Below, in pieces: positions 1 through 8,601 of a stretch of 46,522 nucleotides of DNA; position 1 is the first letter of the stretch, and each line of letters begins with the position of its first letter. The DNA lies in contig JANQSY010000044.1 of NCBI GenBank assembly GCA_028279065.1, forward strand, positions 1 to 46,522. Direction: 5' to 3'. The stretch is from Cytophagales bacterium (GTDB lineage Bacteria; Bacteroidota; Bacteroidia; Cytophagales; CCMP332). The position numbers and the translations under genes were made by a program. Under the pieces are notes generated by a model. The model made no database searches and was not told where the DNA came from. It saw only the letters and a list, made by a program, of their open reading frames with translations.

Positions 1-1135
1 AGTAGGTCGGAAATGGAAATTCAATCCTTTGCGATGATCTCGATTCCTTCTGCTTGCATTGATCGCATAACAAACGTATCAGTCTTTGTGCGACCAGGAG
101 GTTTAAGGTTGACGAGAGTAGATATTTTGGGATTCCAAGGTCTATCAACCTTTCAATTATTCCCCAGGCGGAATTGGTATGCACTGTGGAAAGGACGATA
201 TGTCCGGTCAGGGCGGCCCTAACGCAGATCTCTGCGGTTTGTTTGTCTCTGATCTCCCCGACCATGATCACGTCCGGATCCTGTCTAAGGAAACTTCTCA
301 ATGCGGTCGAAAAATCTAGTCCTAATTTCGCCTCTACCTGTACCTGTGAAACTCCAGCGATTGTGGATTCGATAGGATCCTCTACTGTCAGGATATTCAT
401 TTCCGGAGTGGCAAGATGTTTTAATGCGGAATATAGGGTTGTGGATTTCCCTGATCCTGTTGGGCCGGAGACCAGTACCAAACCATATGAATGAGAAATG
501 CTCTTTTTCATTTGCTCTACCTGAGAATCGTCCATTCCCAGATCTGAAAACCTGTCAAGGCCTGCTTCCTTTTTTAGTATTCTGATGACCAGTTTTTCTC
601 CGTTTGATGTTGGAATAGATGAGACCCTGAGATCTGCTTCCTGTTGCTCACCACTGATCCTGCCATCCTGTGGAAGTCGCTTTTGGGTGATATCAAGACC
701 AGCGAGGATCTTTATTCTATTGACTAAGCCTGGGTAGTCCTCTTGACGTACCTTATGGCGATTGAACAGTTTCCCGTCGATCCGATACCTAACGATGCCC
801 CCATTTTGAATTGGCTCCAGGTGAATATCTGACGCTTTTAGATCGATAGCATCAGTGACCATTCCATCTAATTTTTGAGGAAGGTCGCTCTTAATGTTCA
901 GTGATGAATTAGGAGACCGGAATCGATTTACCAACTCTTCCCTGAGGATCTCTTTCGAAATGATCTTAAAGTGGATCGAATATCCGGTCAGGATCTCGAG
1001 TTCTCTTATTTCTTTGCCCCCAAGGGTATGATCGGTAAGGACTTCTAACTTGCCCTGATCGATTTTTTTGGGTAGAACCTTATACTCAAATGCAAGGTCA
1101 GAATCAAAATCTATATCGGCATCAATCCCCAACAT
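1..1135 (-). CDS. GspE/PilB family secretion or pilus assembly ATPase (C-terminus cut by window edge)
   Basis: Cytoplasmic hexameric ATPase that powers assembly of type IV pilus or type II secretion pseudopilus fibres. I translated it directly: an open frame of 378 codons runs off the left edge, starting at ATG 1135. The first ~70 residues look like the N-terminal T2SSE domain. Walker A (GPTGSGKSTT) lies near residues 222-232 and the Walker B region (DPDVIMVGEIRD) near 285-297. A CxxC pair (CDQC) follows close to the edge, as in the zinc-binding C-terminal part of GspE and PilB. The start lies one base after the stop of the prepilin peptidase gene, so the two are surely co-transcribed. GspE and PilB cannot be told apart from this fragment. 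Confidence 0.93.
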   Translation of the reverse strand, partial: MLGIDADIDFDSDLAFEYKVLPKKIDQGKLEVLTDHTLGGKEIRELEILTGYSIHFKIISKEILREELVNRFRSPNSSLNIKSDLPQKLDGMVTDAIDLKASDIHLEPIQNGGIVRYRIDGKLFNRHKVRQEDYPGLVNRIKILAGLDITQKRLPQDGRISGEQQEADLRVSSIPTSNGEKLVIRILKKEAGLDRFSDLGMDDSQVEQMKKSISHSYGLVLVSGPTGSGKSTTLYSALKHLATPEMNILTVEDPIESTIAGVSQVQVEAKLGLDFSTALRSFLRQDPDVIMVGEIRDKQTAEICVRAALTGHIVLSTVHTNSAWGIIERLIDLGIPKYLLSSTLNLLVAQRLIRLLCDQCKQKESRSSQRIEFPFPTY

Positions 1136-1136
1136 G

Positions 1137-1631
1137 TCAAAATGGGATAAGGAAAAATGAGGAATCAGAAATGAACCTTGAAAAAAGAACAAGGACCGCG
1201 CCCAGGCTCAGAAGCCCAGCGAAAGGAATTTTGTTTTTGAAGATTGATATCCAATACAGGCTTAATCCCCATACACTTGTGAAAACGACAAGCACCAGGA
1301 ATTCAGGCAGAGAAAAGAAAGGGGTTAGAACGAAGGAAACAACTACGTCTCCAAGCCCAAATCTGGATGTTAAGGCCTCACTGAAGCCTATTTTTTTTAA
1401 TCTAAGCCAGAGAAGAGTAATACAAAAGGTAATAGTCAGATACCCGGAATTTTGAAAAAGGGTAATGAGATTTGCCGGGCGAGGATTAATGACCCAGGAT
1501 ATCGCAGCTATCACTATTATAATTATTGGCCAGACAATGGAAATTGACCTTGATCTGAGATCCTCAAAGAAGATAGCCAGACAGCACCCTATCAATAGAA
1601 GGAAGATCAACAACCGTGGATCCAGATTCAC
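1137..1631 (-). CDS. Short A24-family (GxGD) prepilin peptidase
   Basis: Inner-membrane aspartyl protease that removes the leader of type IV prepilin-like proteins. The 164-residue protein is strongly hydrophobic with about six membrane segments. Both catalytic aspartates of the A24 family are visible: D24 in EDLRSRSIS and D95 in FGLGDVVVSF, the GxGD signature. It lacks the N-terminal methyltransferase/zinc domain of full PilD/GspO enzymes, so it probably only cleaves. The start codon is GTG, one base after the pilin stop; the stop is one base before the ATPase start. Its substrate is presumably the neighbouring pilin-like protein. Confidence 0.85.
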   Translation of the reverse strand: MNLDPRLLIFLLLIGCCLAIFFEDLRSRSISIVWPIIIIVIAAISWVINPRPANLITLFQNSGYLTITFCITLLWLRLKKIGFSEALTSRFGLGDVVVSFVLTPFFSLPEFLVLVVFTSVWGLSLYWISIFKNKIPFAGLLSLGAVLVLFSRFISDSSFFLIPF

Positions 1632-1632
1632 T

Positions 1633-2040
1633 TTAGTCCTGTGTGATTTCCCTGAGATTGAAGTTTTGATCTATCTCCCAGATGTTATAACTCCCATCTC
1701 CATCAAAGTCCACTACTGATGTAGCCCTTGCCTTGAATCCCTTGGCATCAGCATGTAATATCTCAATCTGGTAGTTGGCCCGGCCGAATTCCGATTGTGT
1801 AACCAGTTCTTCCTGCTGAAAGGCCAGTTGAGAGAATTCCTCACTGTATTTTGAATTCTCAAGGAAGTAGTTCTTCTCTAATTGGGCCAGATGTTCCAAC
1901 TGGAGTTTTGCCTCAGTGCTTTTTGCCTTAGTTATTAAGGGTAAAAAATTTGGAAGTGCGAGGAGCATTAAAATTCCCATGATCACCAATACGATCAAAA
2001 GCTCCTGTAATGTGAAAGCGGGTAACTTTTTCATGGTCAT
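1633..2040 (-). CDS. Type IV pilin/GspG-like pseudopilin
   Basis: Fibre subunit with a class III-type N-terminal signal: a short basic leader (MTMKKLPA) followed by FTLQELLIVLVIMGILMLLA. Cleavage is expected between A8 and F9, with the conserved Glu at +5 of the mature protein. The -1 residue is Ala instead of the usual Gly. The hydrophobic helix is followed by an amphipathic helix and a globular domain. Residues 111-122 form a DxDxDGxxxxxE loop, identical in pattern to an EF-hand calcium loop; GspG-type major pseudopilins also bind calcium near the C-terminus. I chose ATG 2040; ATG 2034 is equally possible. An in-frame TTG at 2088 would add 16 residues that do not fit a leader. It is first in an operon with peptidase and ATPase. 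Confidence 0.85.
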   Translation of the reverse strand: MTMKKLPAFTLQELLIVLVIMGILMLLALPNFLPLITKAKSTEAKLQLEHLAQLEKNYFLENSKYSEEFSQLAFQQEELVTQSEFGRANYQIEILHADAKGFKARATSVVDFDGDGSYNIWEIDQNFNLREITQD

Positions 2041-2110
2041 ACATTTTAAAAGACAATTGAATTTGCGAACTGTGAATCTTTGTTCCAAGTACAGCCGTAT
2101 GTATTCACAT

Positions 2111-2130
2111 AAAGATTTTTTGGAATCTTT
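2111..2130 (-). terminator. AT-rich hairpin after the T9SS cargo gene
   Basis: Perfect 7-bp inverted repeat AAAGATT/AATCTTT around a 6-base loop, 34 bases past the stop of the giant minus-strand gene and upstream of the pilin operon. No clear T-run follows, so termination is only a suggestion. Confidence 0.25.
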
Positions 2131-2163
2131 AAGATGGCATGTTAGGCCTGTCAGGAAAGAGAT

Positions 2164-5100
2164 CTAATCCTCCTTAATAAATGGAAATACCCTGCGAATA
2201 TTCTTCCCTTCAAGCAATATTAGGTACCCACCTGAGGGGAGATTTGAAATTTGGAGGTATTCATTAAGAGTTTCTCTCTGGTAGGCTGCTTTTTCCTCTC
2301 CCTTTTGAGAAATCACCTTGAGGCTCTCAAAGTGCAATTCCAAAAGTTGAGAAATATTTATTTCTTCTCTTGCCGGGTTTGGGAAAAGATTTGGAGAATT
2401 CCTTTCATAGGTCTTTCCAAGAAAATCAATTACAAATGGAATGCAGGAACTTGTGTCGGCACATCCACTCCTTTGAACCACAACAGAATAGACCCCTGTG
2501 TTTGGCGGGGCAAAGAACCTGGAATTCTCACCGGGTATGACTGAAAAACCAGTTGAACAATCCAGCCATTGGTAATTAGCGTTTTCCTGAAAGCACAGTA
2601 AACCAGAATCCAATACTAATATGGAAGTATCAATTTGGATTTTCCTTAATTCCAATTGAACCAGGCTGTCACAACCATCGGAGCTCAAGAATGTTTGAGA
2701 GTAGTTGCCCGAATCTGTAAGTGCCAAACTGCCAAACTGATAGAGCTCACCCTGGCAAAAAGAATCGCTGATATTTTGAATTTTTGATAGGTTAACAACT
2801 AACTGCATCTCAATAATGCTATCGCAACCATATTGATCTTGAAAACTTGCTCTGTACAATCCGGAAGAAAAAAGTGTGGTATCCAAGATGCCCCAATAAA
2901 AGCTATCACATGTTGTCTGGTTCATGAGGTTTACGGAGCTGAAGTGGAGGGTCAGATCCAGTTGCATTATGCTATCACATCCATTGGAGGACATCATAAC
3001 AGTTGAATAGGTGCCTGAGGAATAAAATGTAGAATCCAGTATCGGCCAATAGAAACTATCACAGTTTATTTGGTTTTGAATCGTGAGACTGCTTGAAAAA
3101 ATGTCAAGGTCGATCTCTAGAACGCTATCACAACCATTGCTGCCTTGCAAGGTGTCGAAATAGATTCCTGAATTTACCCAGGTGTTCATGCCGCTGGGTG
3201 AAACCAAGCTGTCGCAGGCCGAAATACTTTGATTGATCTTTTGGCTGTATTCAATTTGAAGGTCCAATGAGATAATCGAATCGCATCCCCTATTGTTGAT
3301 CAGGAGACCTTCATAAACGCCGGAGCTTCCATAGTACTGGTTAGTGACGGACCAGAAGAAGCTATCGCAGGCCGAGACTACCTGGTCCGAACTATCCCTT
3401 CCAATGCTCAATTCCAAATAGATCGTTGAATCACATCCATTGGAATTGATGAGTGATCCGGTATAAGCCCCGGATTGGAAATAGGTTTGGTTTGTTACAG
3501 ACCAATAGAAAGTATCGCAGACCGAGACCGTATCAAACGCGAGGTTATTGCCGAGGGTAAGATCAAGGTAGAGGGAGGAGTCACAACCATTTTGGTTAGT
3601 CAGGATTGCGGTGCTTAGTCCGGAATTGAAATAGGTTTGACCAGAAGCATCCCAATAAAAACTGTCGCAGGCCAGCACATTTATATAGATTGAATCTTCA
3701 GAGTTTACCGTAAGATTGAGGATCAATGTAGAATCGCAACCATTTTCGTCCAAAAAGGAGGCCAGATACACACCGCTCGAATCGTATTCAGAATTTGTAG
3801 AAGACCAGTAATAAGGACCGCAGCTGGTTGTTGAATCCGAATAAGATTGGGCCTGGTGGATGGTCAGGTCCAGTTCTAATACTGAATCGCATCCCTGGGC
3901 ATTTGTAAGTGTATCATAATAGAATCCTGAAGAAAGGTAATGCCGGTTGGTTTGATTCCAAAAGAAGCTATCACAGGAAGTGATTGGAGTGGAAAGGAAA
4001 TCATTGGCTATGGTCAGGTCTATCTGGATCATACTATCGCAGTTGGCCTTGTTCGTGAAAGTTTCAAAATAGGTGCCGGTTGAATAATAAACCTGGCCTG
4101 AGCCGCTTATGAACGAATCACAGCTTGAAACAATTTGCGCTGGGCCGGAATTATTGCAATCCTCAAATTTCAATAAGGCATCCGATAGCCAGCTATTTCG
4201 AACCCCAAGGGTGTCAAAATCAAATTTTAATGTATAGGTCCTGGATTGAATATCATATTCGAATAGGGTACCAGAAATGGTACCAGGCCCATCCTCTGTC
4301 GTTGTCCCGTATAATTTTAAAGGCGTTCCTTCATTCAGGGTAGATTGGGGGAGAATTCCTCCATTGTTAAATGTGAAAAGGTGCAGTACACTTAAGCTGT
4401 CATTTGTAAGATCAAAATCAAATAGAACACCCTGGCTCCCACTTCCTCCATTCCAGGTTGTTCCATATAGCTTTCCGTTTGAAGCTTTAAATAAACTTGC
4501 ATAGGGATGTGCACCATCAGAAATGGAAAAATGGTGGCTGACTGAAACCTGGTTGGTTTGTGGGTCAAATTCAAAAATGGCTCCAACTCCAGAAAATCCG
4601 CCTGATACATCCAGACCATATAGTTTTCCATTTCCACCGTCTATCATTCGCCCAAAGGGGCTTGACAGAGTCCAGGGGAATTGAAGAACAGCAAAGAAGC
4701 TGTCGATAGTCGGGTTATAGGCGAAGATCTCCCCACCCCCATGGTTTGCTGAAAGGGTGGTTGTTCCATAGATCAAGCCATTTGAATGCTCTACCAGGCC
4801 ACCGTAGGGTTCTGAAGAATCGACAAACCAATCGAATTCATGAAGTTTTTTGAATGTTCTTGACTCCGGCTCAAATTCGAAAACCACGCCTTCATTTGCT
4901 GAACCGCCAAGTTCTGTGGTTCCGTAGATCTTTCCATTGCTTGCTTTCAGGAGTCTTCCGGTAGGATTTTCTCCATTCACTGGACCATCGAAATGGTACA
5001 ATACCCTTACAATATCATGGTTGAAATCATAGGAATAAATTGTTCCCTTATTGAAGATTCCGCCATCTAGAGTGGTTCCAAGCAAAATGTTATCTGAATA

Positions 5101-6483
5101 TTTAATCACACTTCCTATGGGGCTTCTGGCTATAGACCTTTCATAGAAATCAAATTGCTTTTCCGCAGTCCCATTATCTAGATCGAAACTGTAAATGGTG
5201 CCGTTATCATCATTTCCCCCAAATACTGTGGTACTCCAAAGCTCATTGGAACTTGATTCTACGAAATAACCGCTTGGACCAAAAAGGGATGAATCTCCGG
5301 TAAAGTTGAAAATCGGGAAAATGGCGGTGTTACCTGGATCAAATGAATAGATTACCCCATTCACCGGGCCAGCTTTACGGGTGTTGCAGCCGTACCATAT
5401 CGTGTCCCCGACAGAAAATAATTCCCCACTCGGACTGTATCCGGTGACCACGGAATCAAAGGAGGATACAAGAGAAATATCGCGGATTACCGGGTCATAC
5501 TTAAAGATCCCGCCCAGACCATTTGCCCCCCCTGTTTTAACCGTTCCATAGAATTTTCCATTTGGTGGATAATAGAATATTTTTCCGCTTGGGGATCCTC
5601 CCATGAAAGTGCCATTAAAGAAAACGGAATCGAGATAACTTGTGTTGAAATCGTAACTGCAAAGGGAGCCAAATCCATCTTTTCCTCCTCTAGCATTCAA
5701 AAACCATAATTTTCCGTTTCTCTCCAATAATCCTCCTGAGGGCAAGCCTCCATAACTACTTACACCCCATGACTTAACCAATGAAAGAGAATTGGACTGG
5801 TAATTGTAAACAGCTAAAGAACCTCCCCCGAAGCTACCCCCGCTTTGGGTCAGAATATAAAGGGCTCCACTTGCTGCTTTGAAAAAGACCCCGACAGGTT
5901 TTTTGATGTTAGTAGCAAAATCCTTCCTTTTTGAAATGGAGTCCTTGGCAATATCATAATCGAAAACCGTTCCCCCTCCAGTTGTTCCGCCATATTTTGT
6001 TGTACCCAAAAGGACTCCGGGAGAAACCTCGATCAGTCCGTTTGGATCGCTTCCCAATGCAGCGTCGCCAAATTCATATAGGATGGTAAATTTTTTGGTT
6101 GAAGCATCGTATTCGAACAATATCCACTTCTCGGTATAGCTGGACGGCCCAATTTGATAAAGTGCCCCTCCAGGACAGGTGCCGTAAAATTTTCCATTTG
6201 AAGCAAGACAAAGCTTATTGGAAGGATTATGTCCATAATCTTCGGGAAATCTTGCCACAATAGCAGGGTCCTCACCGATACTGTCTGTTTTATATAGAAC
6301 GCCGCCATTTGCAGGGCCACCGTTTAGTGCGGTACCGAAAAATTCAAATCCCTGCGACCAACCAGAATTAAAAAGGAAAAAAGCAGGAAAGAGGCATAAT
6401 AGGTTCCTAATCAAAAACCTGAAAAATATCTTCTTCCAATACTTGGAAGGAATAATGAATGAGCCAAAGGGAACGGATTTCAT
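2164..6483 (-). CDS. Giant T9SS-secreted protein with GloVer and Cys-rich GCDS tandem repeats
   Basis: Predicted cell-surface or secreted protein of 1439 residues. A hydrophobic signal segment lies at about residues 20-44, ending in SGWSQ. Residues ~45-775 hold about 14 copies of the GloVer-type repeat (pattern like LYGTTxxGGxxxxGxIFxFDP, ~50 residues each), which should fold as a beta-propeller or solenoid. Residues ~780-1280 hold ten copies of a ~50-residue repeat with two cysteines each (CDSFxW ... SGxY ... NGCDSxxxLxLTI). A short Ig/PKD-like stretch with further cysteines follows. The last ~75 residues (SPNLFPNPAREEI ... SGGYLILLEG) form a type A T9SS C-terminal sorting domain. Function is unknown; adhesion or surface-layer roles are guesses. 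It is a single-gene unit with its own likely promoter. Confidence 0.88.
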   Translation of the reverse strand: MKSVPFGSFIIPSKYWKKIFFRFLIRNLLCLFPAFFLFNSGWSQGFEFFGTALNGGPANGGVLYKTDSIGEDPAIVARFPEDYGHNPSNKLCLASNGKFYGTCPGGALYQIGPSSYTEKWILFEYDASTKKFTILYEFGDAALGSDPNGLIEVSPGVLLGTTKYGGTTGGGTVFDYDIAKDSISKRKDFATNIKKPVGVFFKAASGALYILTQSGGSFGGGSLAVYNYQSNSLSLVKSWGVSSYGGLPSGGLLERNGKLWFLNARGGKDGFGSLCSYDFNTSYLDSVFFNGTFMGGSPSGKIFYYPPNGKFYGTVKTGGANGLGGIFKYDPVIRDISLVSSFDSVVTGYSPSGELFSVGDTIWYGCNTRKAGPVNGVIYSFDPGNTAIFPIFNFTGDSSLFGPSGYFVESSSNELWSTTVFGGNDDNGTIYSFDLDNGTAEKQFDFYERSIARSPIGSVIKYSDNILLGTTLDGGIFNKGTIYSYDFNHDIVRVLYHFDGPVNGENPTGRLLKASNGKIYGTTELGGSANEGVVFEFEPESRTFKKLHEFDWFVDSSEPYGGLVEHSNGLIYGTTTLSANHGGGEIFAYNPTIDSFFAVLQFPWTLSSPFGRMIDGGNGKLYGLDVSGGFSGVGAIFEFDPQTNQVSVSHHFSISDGAHPYASLFKASNGKLYGTTWNGGSGSQGVLFDFDLTNDSLSVLHLFTFNNGGILPQSTLNEGTPLKLYGTTTEDGPGTISGTLFEYDIQSRTYTLKFDFDTLGVRNSWLSDALLKFEDCNNSGPAQIVSSCDSFISGSGQVYYSTGTYFETFTNKANCDSMIQIDLTIANDFLSTPITSCDSFFWNQTNRHYLSSGFYYDTLTNAQGCDSVLELDLTIHQAQSYSDSTTSCGPYYWSSTNSEYDSSGVYLASFLDENGCDSTLILNLTVNSEDSIYINVLACDSFYWDASGQTYFNSGLSTAILTNQNGCDSSLYLDLTLGNNLAFDTVSVCDTFYWSVTNQTYFQSGAYTGSLINSNGCDSTIYLELSIGRDSSDQVVSACDSFFWSVTNQYYGSSGVYEGLLINNRGCDSIISLDLQIEYSQKINQSISACDSLVSPSGMNTWVNSGIYFDTLQGSNGCDSVLEIDLDIFSSSLTIQNQINCDSFYWPILDSTFYSSGTYSTVMMSSNGCDSIMQLDLTLHFSSVNLMNQTTCDSFYWGILDTTLFSSGLYRASFQDQYGCDSIIEMQLVVNLSKIQNISDSFCQGELYQFGSLALTDSGNYSQTFLSSDGCDSLVQLELRKIQIDTSILVLDSGLLCFQENANYQWLDCSTGFSVIPGENSRFFAPPNTGVYSVVVQRSGCADTSSCIPFVIDFLGKTYERNSPNLFPNPAREEINISQLLELHFESLKVISQKGEEKAAYQRETLNEYLQISNLPSGGYLILLEGKNIRRVFPFIKED

Positions 6484-6526
6484 GCCTGGTGTCGAAAGGT
6501 GTCCAACAAGGTTAATTCCTCTTAGT

Positions 6527-6534
6527 CAAAAATA
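6527..6534 (-). promoter_or_regulatory. Bacteroidota -7 box for the giant T9SS cargo gene
   Basis: The minus strand reads TATTTTTG, an exact TAnnTTTG match, 43 bases before the ATG at 6483 in the divergent gap 6484-6651. No TTG at the usual -33 spacing was found. Confidence 0.45.
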
Positions 6535-6651
6535 AAGGAATTCGCTTTGAGAAGGGATAACCAAGTTGAATTATTTTGGGGTTTGAATAATATGGTATTT
6601 TGTGCTTCGAATTAAACCTTTGGTCGCTTTTTTGGGTATAATCTCCTAGTT

Positions 6652-7791
6652 ATGAATGTCTGGATCAAACGTATAGTCATTCCCCTGTTGATGATCTTCG
6701 TCTTCTTTGCCGGCCTGGCCCTGTTGGCGAGGATGCGCTATGGGGGAGGGGAGTATTATCCCGATCTCAGCACTGAGCCGTTAAAGCATCCCAGAGACCT
6801 GGAGATAGCGTTTCAATATGATGAACCCCTGGGGAATGTGGCTGTATCAAAGGATAACAGGATCTTTTTTACGGTACACCCTGAGTCCAGGCCAGAGAAC
6901 CACAAGGTATTGGAGGTAAAAGATGGTGAGGCTGTTCCCTATCCGAATCAAAAATTCCAGGATACCCATTTTGGTGAGGTCCTGGGGATAGTGATCGATC
7001 CCATGAATCGCCTTTGGGTTATAGATCATGGATTTCATGGCTTTGACGAAGTAAAGGTCAGCGCCTTTGATCTGGAAACCGATGAAATGGTCTATGAGCA
7101 TGTTTTTTCACAGCGTATAGCGGAGAAGGGGTCGTATTTCAATGATCTCCAGGTAACCAATGACGGAAGGTATGTCTTCATTGCCGATGTCAGTTTTTTT
7201 GGAAAGAATCCAGCATTGGTGATCCTGGATACAAAAACTGGACGTTCAACAAGACTGCTTGAAGGAGATCCTTCTGTCACTCCTCAGGACTGGATCATTA
7301 GAAATCCTGAAAAGGATATGAAGTTCGTCGGGGGGCTGATCGCTTTGAAACCTGGGATAGATGGGATCGCGCTGGACCCAAAAGGCGAGTGGTTGTATTA
7401 TGGAGCCATGGCCCATGACGGGCTATTCAAGGTCCAGGTTCATGCCTGTATAAATGGCCTGGATGGAGAGACCGAGCCCAAGGTCCATTACATAGGAAAA
7501 AAGCCTCTTAGCGATGGATTGAGTGTCGATACGGCAGGAAGGATCTACATCACCGATGTTGAGCATAGGGGCATAGCAGTAATGGAACCGGATGGAAAAC
7601 TCTGGACCCTTGTCAAGGATGATAGGATCATTTGGGCAGATGGCTTAAGTTTTGGAGGCGATGGATGGCTTTACATGACCGACTCAGAAATCCCGAACCA
7701 GATGTTACGCTCAAGGGATCATATGGAGTTCCACGCTCCCTACCAGATCTTCAGGACCAAGCCGGAGCATTCCGGAATGGCTGGGAGGTAA
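6652..7791 (+). CDS. Major royal jelly protein (MRJP/yellow)-like beta-propeller protein
   Basis: 379 residues with one N-terminal membrane anchor (about residues 7-27, IVIPLLMIFVFFAGLALLA), so the propeller should sit in the periplasm, anchored to the inner membrane or exported. The body has NHL/SGL-like strands with motifs seen in the MRJP family: NRLWVIDHG, YVFIADVS, GIDGIALDPKGEWLYYGAM, LSDGLSVDTAGRIYITD and ADGLSFGGDGWLYMTDS. Insect relatives include yellow and royal jelly proteins; bacterial members are mostly uncharacterised, so a substrate cannot be given. It is a lone gene divergent from the T9SS cargo gene. The ATG follows an AT-rich gap that contains TATTTTG, one base short of the usual -7 consensus. 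Confidence 0.75.
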   Translation: MNVWIKRIVIPLLMIFVFFAGLALLARMRYGGGEYYPDLSTEPLKHPRDLEIAFQYDEPLGNVAVSKDNRIFFTVHPESRPENHKVLEVKDGEAVPYPNQKFQDTHFGEVLGIVIDPMNRLWVIDHGFHGFDEVKVSAFDLETDEMVYEHVFSQRIAEKGSYFNDLQVTNDGRYVFIADVSFFGKNPALVILDTKTGRSTRLLEGDPSVTPQDWIIRNPEKDMKFVGGLIALKPGIDGIALDPKGEWLYYGAMAHDGLFKVQVHACINGLDGETEPKVHYIGKKPLSDGLSVDTAGRIYITDVEHRGIAVMEPDGKLWTLVKDDRIIWADGLSFGGDGWLYMTDSEIPNQMLRSRDHMEFHAPYQIFRTKPEHSGMAGR

Positions 7792-7868
7792 TCTTAAATC
7801 GTGAGTGATAATTAGTTAATCGTAACGGATTTATAATCAATAATTTACAATTCTCCAGTCACAATTTT

Positions 7869-8450
7869 TTATTCCTCTTTGATACAGCGGACAGACTTCA
7901 CATATTCCTTATGATATTCATAGCCCTTGCTCTGATCCAGGACCTTGAATACTATCAATGCCCAGGCGACTTCGGTCCCCGTTGAAGTACTGCTCCAAAA
8001 GTGGGTTTCGGAACGCGCAACGCGGAAGGAGCCATCGGAAAACCTTCGACCGGGGATCTTGACTTCCATTTTTGAGGCTCCCCCTTCCTTCAATTCTCTT
8101 CCTGCGATCTTTTCACCTCCCAAATGTTCAACCAGGCTCTTCCAATCCTCTTTTGTCGGCAGTCTCCAACCTTCAGGGCATACGCCCCTAGCTCCTTCTA
8201 CCTTTTGTCCCTGCATGGCAGCGAACCAGGTGTATTTTCTTCCTTCCTCCTCGAGTTCAATACAGCGCCAATCATAAAGGTAGGTTCCTTCACCAGCGTC
8301 AAAGGCAAGATTTTCAGCCATCCACCAGGTATCACCCAGCTTAACGGTTTTATAATGATGGCCATCCCTGGCATCCACAAATTCCCCTGTATCCTGTGCG
8401 TAGCTTAAGGCGGTTGCGAAAAGAAAAAATAAAAATAGTAGAACCTTCAT
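7869..8450 (-). CDS. Secreted FISUMP-domain protein
   Basis: 193 residues with a clear signal peptide (MKVLLFLFFLFATALSYAQ, cleavage near residue 19). The remainder matches the Fibrobacter succinogenes major paralogous domain pattern: DGHHYKTVKLGDTWWMAENL near the start, GVCPEGWRLPTKEDW in the middle, FWSSTSTGTEVAWAL and VRCIKEE at the end. The fold is related to the formylglycine-generating/C-type lectin group, but members have no established activity. It lacks a T9SS sorting domain, so it is probably periplasmic or released. It stands alone between a convergent MRJP gene and the ABC exporter gene. Confidence 0.82.
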   Translation of the reverse strand: MKVLLFLFFLFATALSYAQDTGEFVDARDGHHYKTVKLGDTWWMAENLAFDAGEGTYLYDWRCIELEEEGRKYTWFAAMQGQKVEGARGVCPEGWRLPTKEDWKSLVEHLGGEKIAGRELKEGGASKMEVKIPGRRFSDGSFRVARSETHFWSSTSTGTEVAWALIVFKVLDQSKGYEYHKEYVKSVRCIKEE

Positions 8451-8547
8451 GAGGTTAAAACTCTTGAATTTTTTTCCCCAAGGTTATGACTATCATCAAG
8501 ATAAGGATTGAGTATGCTCAGGAGATAAAGGGCTTAAAAGACCAAAG

Positions 8548-8590
8548 GGTAAATGGTATAGACCAAATAATTGATCATACACAATTTACC
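8548..8590. repeat. Long imperfect stem-loop beyond the ABC exporter gene
   Basis: GGTAAAT (8548-8554) pairs with ATTTACC (8584-8590). Inside it GTAT (8556-8559) pairs with ATAC (8577-8580), and GACC (8561-8564) can pair with GATC (8573-8576) allowing one G-U pair, around an 8-base loop. It lies 12-54 bases past the stop of the ABC gene on the minus strand and may end that transcript or protect its 3' end. No strong T-run is attached, so I call it a structure and not a terminator. Confidence 0.5.
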
Positions 8591-8601
8591 ATTCTTCGTT
8601 T

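Noticed and set aside
2640-4130. Regularly spaced repeats that could suggest a CRISPR array or DNA satellite
   Set aside because: The repeats are coding units of the giant protein (~150 bases, diverged, in frame), with no short identical repeats.
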